NCBI GenBank assembly: GCA_005503215.1
Contig: SCNS01000021.1
Coordinates: 1 to 64,000, forward strand
Direction of reading: 5' to 3'
Source of the DNA: Sphingomonadaceae bacterium 3R27C6
GTDB lineage: Bacteria > Pseudomonadota > Alphaproteobacteria > Sphingomonadales > Sphingomonadaceae
Length of the DNA: 64,000 nucleotides
In this document: positions 62,564 through 64,000 of the stretch, piece after piece
Position numbering within the stretch: position 1 is the first letter of the stretch
Layout: each line of letters begins with the position of its first letter
Translations under genes and position numbers: made by a program
The notes under the pieces: model-generated
Databases searched by the model: none
Seen by the model: only the letters and a program-made list of their open reading frames with translations
What the model was told of the DNA's origin: nothing

Positions 62564-63265
62564 ATGGGGGTCCCTGCGTTCTTGAAGCTCCGGATATTGG
62601 TTGCCGCTAGTGCAGCGCTGGCACTGTCCGCCTGTTTCGGCGCCCCCGAGGCGATGAAGAACGGCGGCGGGAAACGCCCGACCGCGAGCAAGCCGAACCG
62701 CCCGCAAGCCGTCGGCACCCCCTCCTTCACCAGCGCCGAAGCGCAGCAATGCGCCTTCGATCTCAAGCAGGCGGGCGTCCGCTTCACCCCGCTGCCGAAC
62801 GAGGACCATGGCGGCGGCTGCACCTCGATCGATTCGGTAAAGCTGCTCGACATCGGCACGCCGGTATCGGGGCTCGGCGCGATGACCTGTCCGCTTGCGA
62901 AGAATTTCGCCGCATGGGTGCAATATGCGGTGAAACCCGCGGCGCGGAAATATCTGGGGCAGGAGGTCGTGAAGATCGAGACGTTCGGAACCTACAGCTG
63001 CCGCAACATTTATGGCGGCCGGTCGGGGCGGATGTCGCAGCACGCCTTTTCGAATGCGATCGACGTCTCGGGCTTCCTGCTCGCCGACGGTCGTCGCGTC
63101 ATGCTCGACGGCGGATGGACCGGCGACAAATCGTCGCAGGAATTCCTCCGCGCGCTCCACAAATCGGGCTGCCGCCGCTTCGGGACCGTGCTCGGCCCCG
63201 ATTACAACGCGGCGCATTATAATCATTTCCACTTCGACATGAGCGGCAACGGCTACTGCCGCTGA
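62564..63265 (+). CDS. Extensin-like C-terminal family lipoprotein
   Basis: 233 residues. The signal peptide ends in the lipobox LSAC (residue 24), followed by a Pro/Lys linker. The extensin_C domain (about 55-233) contains SQHAFSNAIDVSGFLL and HYNHFHFD, a His/Asp constellation like LAS metallopeptidases (VanY/MepA type), suggesting a zinc-dependent peptidoglycan amidase or peptidase. Cysteines (QQCAFD, GGCTSI, MTCPL, YSCRN, SGCRRF, YCR) are abundant and may form disulfides. Divergent from serC. Confidence 0.85.
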   Translation: MGVPAFLKLRILVAASAALALSACFGAPEAMKNGGGKRPTASKPNRPQAVGTPSFTSAEAQQCAFDLKQAGVRFTPLPNEDHGGGCTSIDSVKLLDIGTPVSGLGAMTCPLAKNFAAWVQYAVKPAARKYLGQEVVKIETFGTYSCRNIYGGRSGRMSQHAFSNAIDVSGFLLADGRRVMLDGGWTGDKSSQEFLRALHKSGCRRFGTVLGPDYNAAHYNHFHFDMSGNGYCR

Positions 63266-63267
63266 GC

Positions 63268-63295
63268 TTGGCAAAGTCGCGTGGAGCGGCTAGCC
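63268..63295 (+). promoter_or_regulatory. LOG-gene promoter, probably leaderless mRNA
   Basis: TTGGCA (63268-63273), 16 bases, CTAGCC (63290-63295), ending 8 bases before ATG 63304. No ribosome site lies between. It has the same geometry as the pepN promoter. Confidence 0.35.
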
Positions 63296-63303
63296 GTCCG
63301 CTA

Positions 63304-64000
63304 ATGGCAGAAGACAAACAACCCCATCGCTCGCGTTTCCACAAAGCCAAGGACGACGCGCAATTCGCCAAACAGGCGGTATCGACCCCGCAGACGCAAA
63401 GCCCGGCCTATCGGCTGGCGTTCCAGGACACCGAGTTCCTGCTGCGCGAAGATTTGCGTCCGGTGCGCTTCCAGCTCGAACTGCTCAAACCCGAACTGAT
63501 GCTCGACGAAGCGAAGATCGAGTCGATGCTCGTCATCTATGGCTCGGCGCGCATTCCGTCGCCCGACGGCGCGCAGGCCGTGCTCGACGCGGCGCGTACG
63601 CCCGAGGAGCAGCGGATCGCCGAGCGGCTCGCGGCCAAGGCCAAATATTATGAGGAGGCGCGGGGGCTTGCGCGGATCGCGAGCCAGGTGCCGCCTGACG
63701 AGAATGGCTGCCGCAACTTCGTCGTCTGTTCGGGCGGCGGGCCGTCGATCATGGAAGCCGCGAATCGCGGCGCCGACGACGTGGGCAAGGAATCGGTCGG
63801 GCTCAACATCGTGCTGCCGCACGAGCAGGCGCCGAACCGCTATGTCACCCCCGACCTCAGCTTTCAGTTTCACTATTTCGCGCTGCGCAAGATGCACTTC
63901 CTGCTCCGCGCGCGCGCCGTCTGTGTGTTCCCGGGCGGGTTCGGGACGTTCGACGAGACGTTCGAGCTGCTGACGCTGATCCAGACCGGCAAGATCAAGC
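63304..64000 (+). CDS. LOG family (lysine decarboxylase-like) protein, cut at window end
   Basis: At least 232 residues; the 3' end lies outside the window. The Rossmann-type LOG motifs VCSGGGPSIMEAANRGA and PGGFGTFDE are present. LOG proteins hydrolyse nucleoside monophosphates (AMP or cytokinin riboside monophosphate) to free base and ribose phosphate. The long N-terminal section (1-75, FQDTEFLLREDLRPVRFQLELLKPEL) marks the larger bacterial subgroup (TIGR00730-related). Confidence 0.88.
   Translation, partial: MAEDKQPHRSRFHKAKDDAQFAKQAVSTPQTQSPAYRLAFQDTEFLLREDLRPVRFQLELLKPELMLDEAKIESMLVIYGSARIPSPDGAQAVLDAARTPEEQRIAERLAAKAKYYEEARGLARIASQVPPDENGCRNFVVCSGGGPSIMEAANRGADDVGKESVGLNIVLPHEQAPNRYVTPDLSFQFHYFALRKMHFLLRARAVCVFPGGFGTFDETFELLTLIQTGKIK

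Noticed and set aside
1-64000. CRISPR arrays, tRNA or rRNA genes, insertion sequences, integrase or phage genes
   Set aside because: Reading through the intergenic regions, no regular direct-repeat array, no T-loop/acceptor pattern and no transposase or integrase motif was seen. A tRNAscan and ISfinder search would be decisive.

Overview
The window is GC-rich and tightly packed, with 61 supported protein genes, one doubtful small one, and no rRNA, tRNA, CRISPR array, phage or insertion sequence that I could see. It reads as an ordinary chromosome of an alphaproteobacterium of the order Sphingomonadales, most like Sphingopyxis. That placement is inferred from the gene families together (class I PHA synthase with a lysine/alanine-rich phasin, STAS-fused MlaE, a hisZ beside purA, DUF2853, tandem GlsB proteins, many GTG/TTG starts and 4-base ATGA/GTGA overlaps), not from a marker gene. 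No species can be named from the sequence alone.

Layout. 1-4.7 kb: MBL hydrolase, DUF4230 protein, a six-helix membrane protein, nadA and an unusual DUF2853-OmpA fusion. 4.7-6.4 kb: a 0.95 kb gene-free stretch with palindromes, hairpins, a DnaA-box match and a perfect CRP-type site, leading into two tandem GlsB stress membrane proteins. 6.4-12.6 kb: an RND efflux adaptor/permease pair without an outer-membrane channel, then a DUF445 protein. 12.7-20.2 kb: epimerase, aminopeptidase N, a SugE-type SMR exporter and a four-gene Mla/MCE lipid-transport operon. 20.2-27 kb: HAD phosphatase, Cys/Met-metabolism PLP enzyme, SLC13 carrier, and an overlapping chain lgt-midA-GNAT-pgeF. 27-35 kb: acyl-CoA ligase, cytochrome b plus molybdopterin lipoprotein, Cfa-type methyltransferase, small membrane proteins, and a WYL regulator divergent from an exported protein. 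35-44.4 kb: argG, threonine aldolase, two DMT exporters, an alpha/beta hydrolase, murA and a two-repeat DUF3011 protein. 44.4-51.4 kb: an HxlR-controlled SDR/isomerase pair, clpS, the phasin/phaC polyester locus, and alaC with DUF2721. 51.5-64 kb: amidase, MFS carrier, a flavin reductase/L,D-transpeptidase/methyltransferase/purA group, hisZ, serA, serC, an extensin-like protein and a LOG-family gene cut by the window end.

Most of this is housekeeping: NAD, arginine, serine, histidine and purine synthesis, peptidoglycan, lipoprotein maturation and lipid trafficking. I found no obvious new defence or mobile system. The most interesting signals are regulatory and architectural: two TGC-N3-GCA operators framing the phasin promoter, a long palindrome between an HxlR gene and an SDR that lacks its catalytic tyrosine, a palindrome between a WYL regulator and its divergent neighbour, a 12-bp inverted repeat covering the argG Shine-Dalgarno, promoters placed so close to the start codon that the mRNAs may be leaderless, two families of palindromic repeats lying mostly between convergent genes, and the DUF2853-OmpA fusion.
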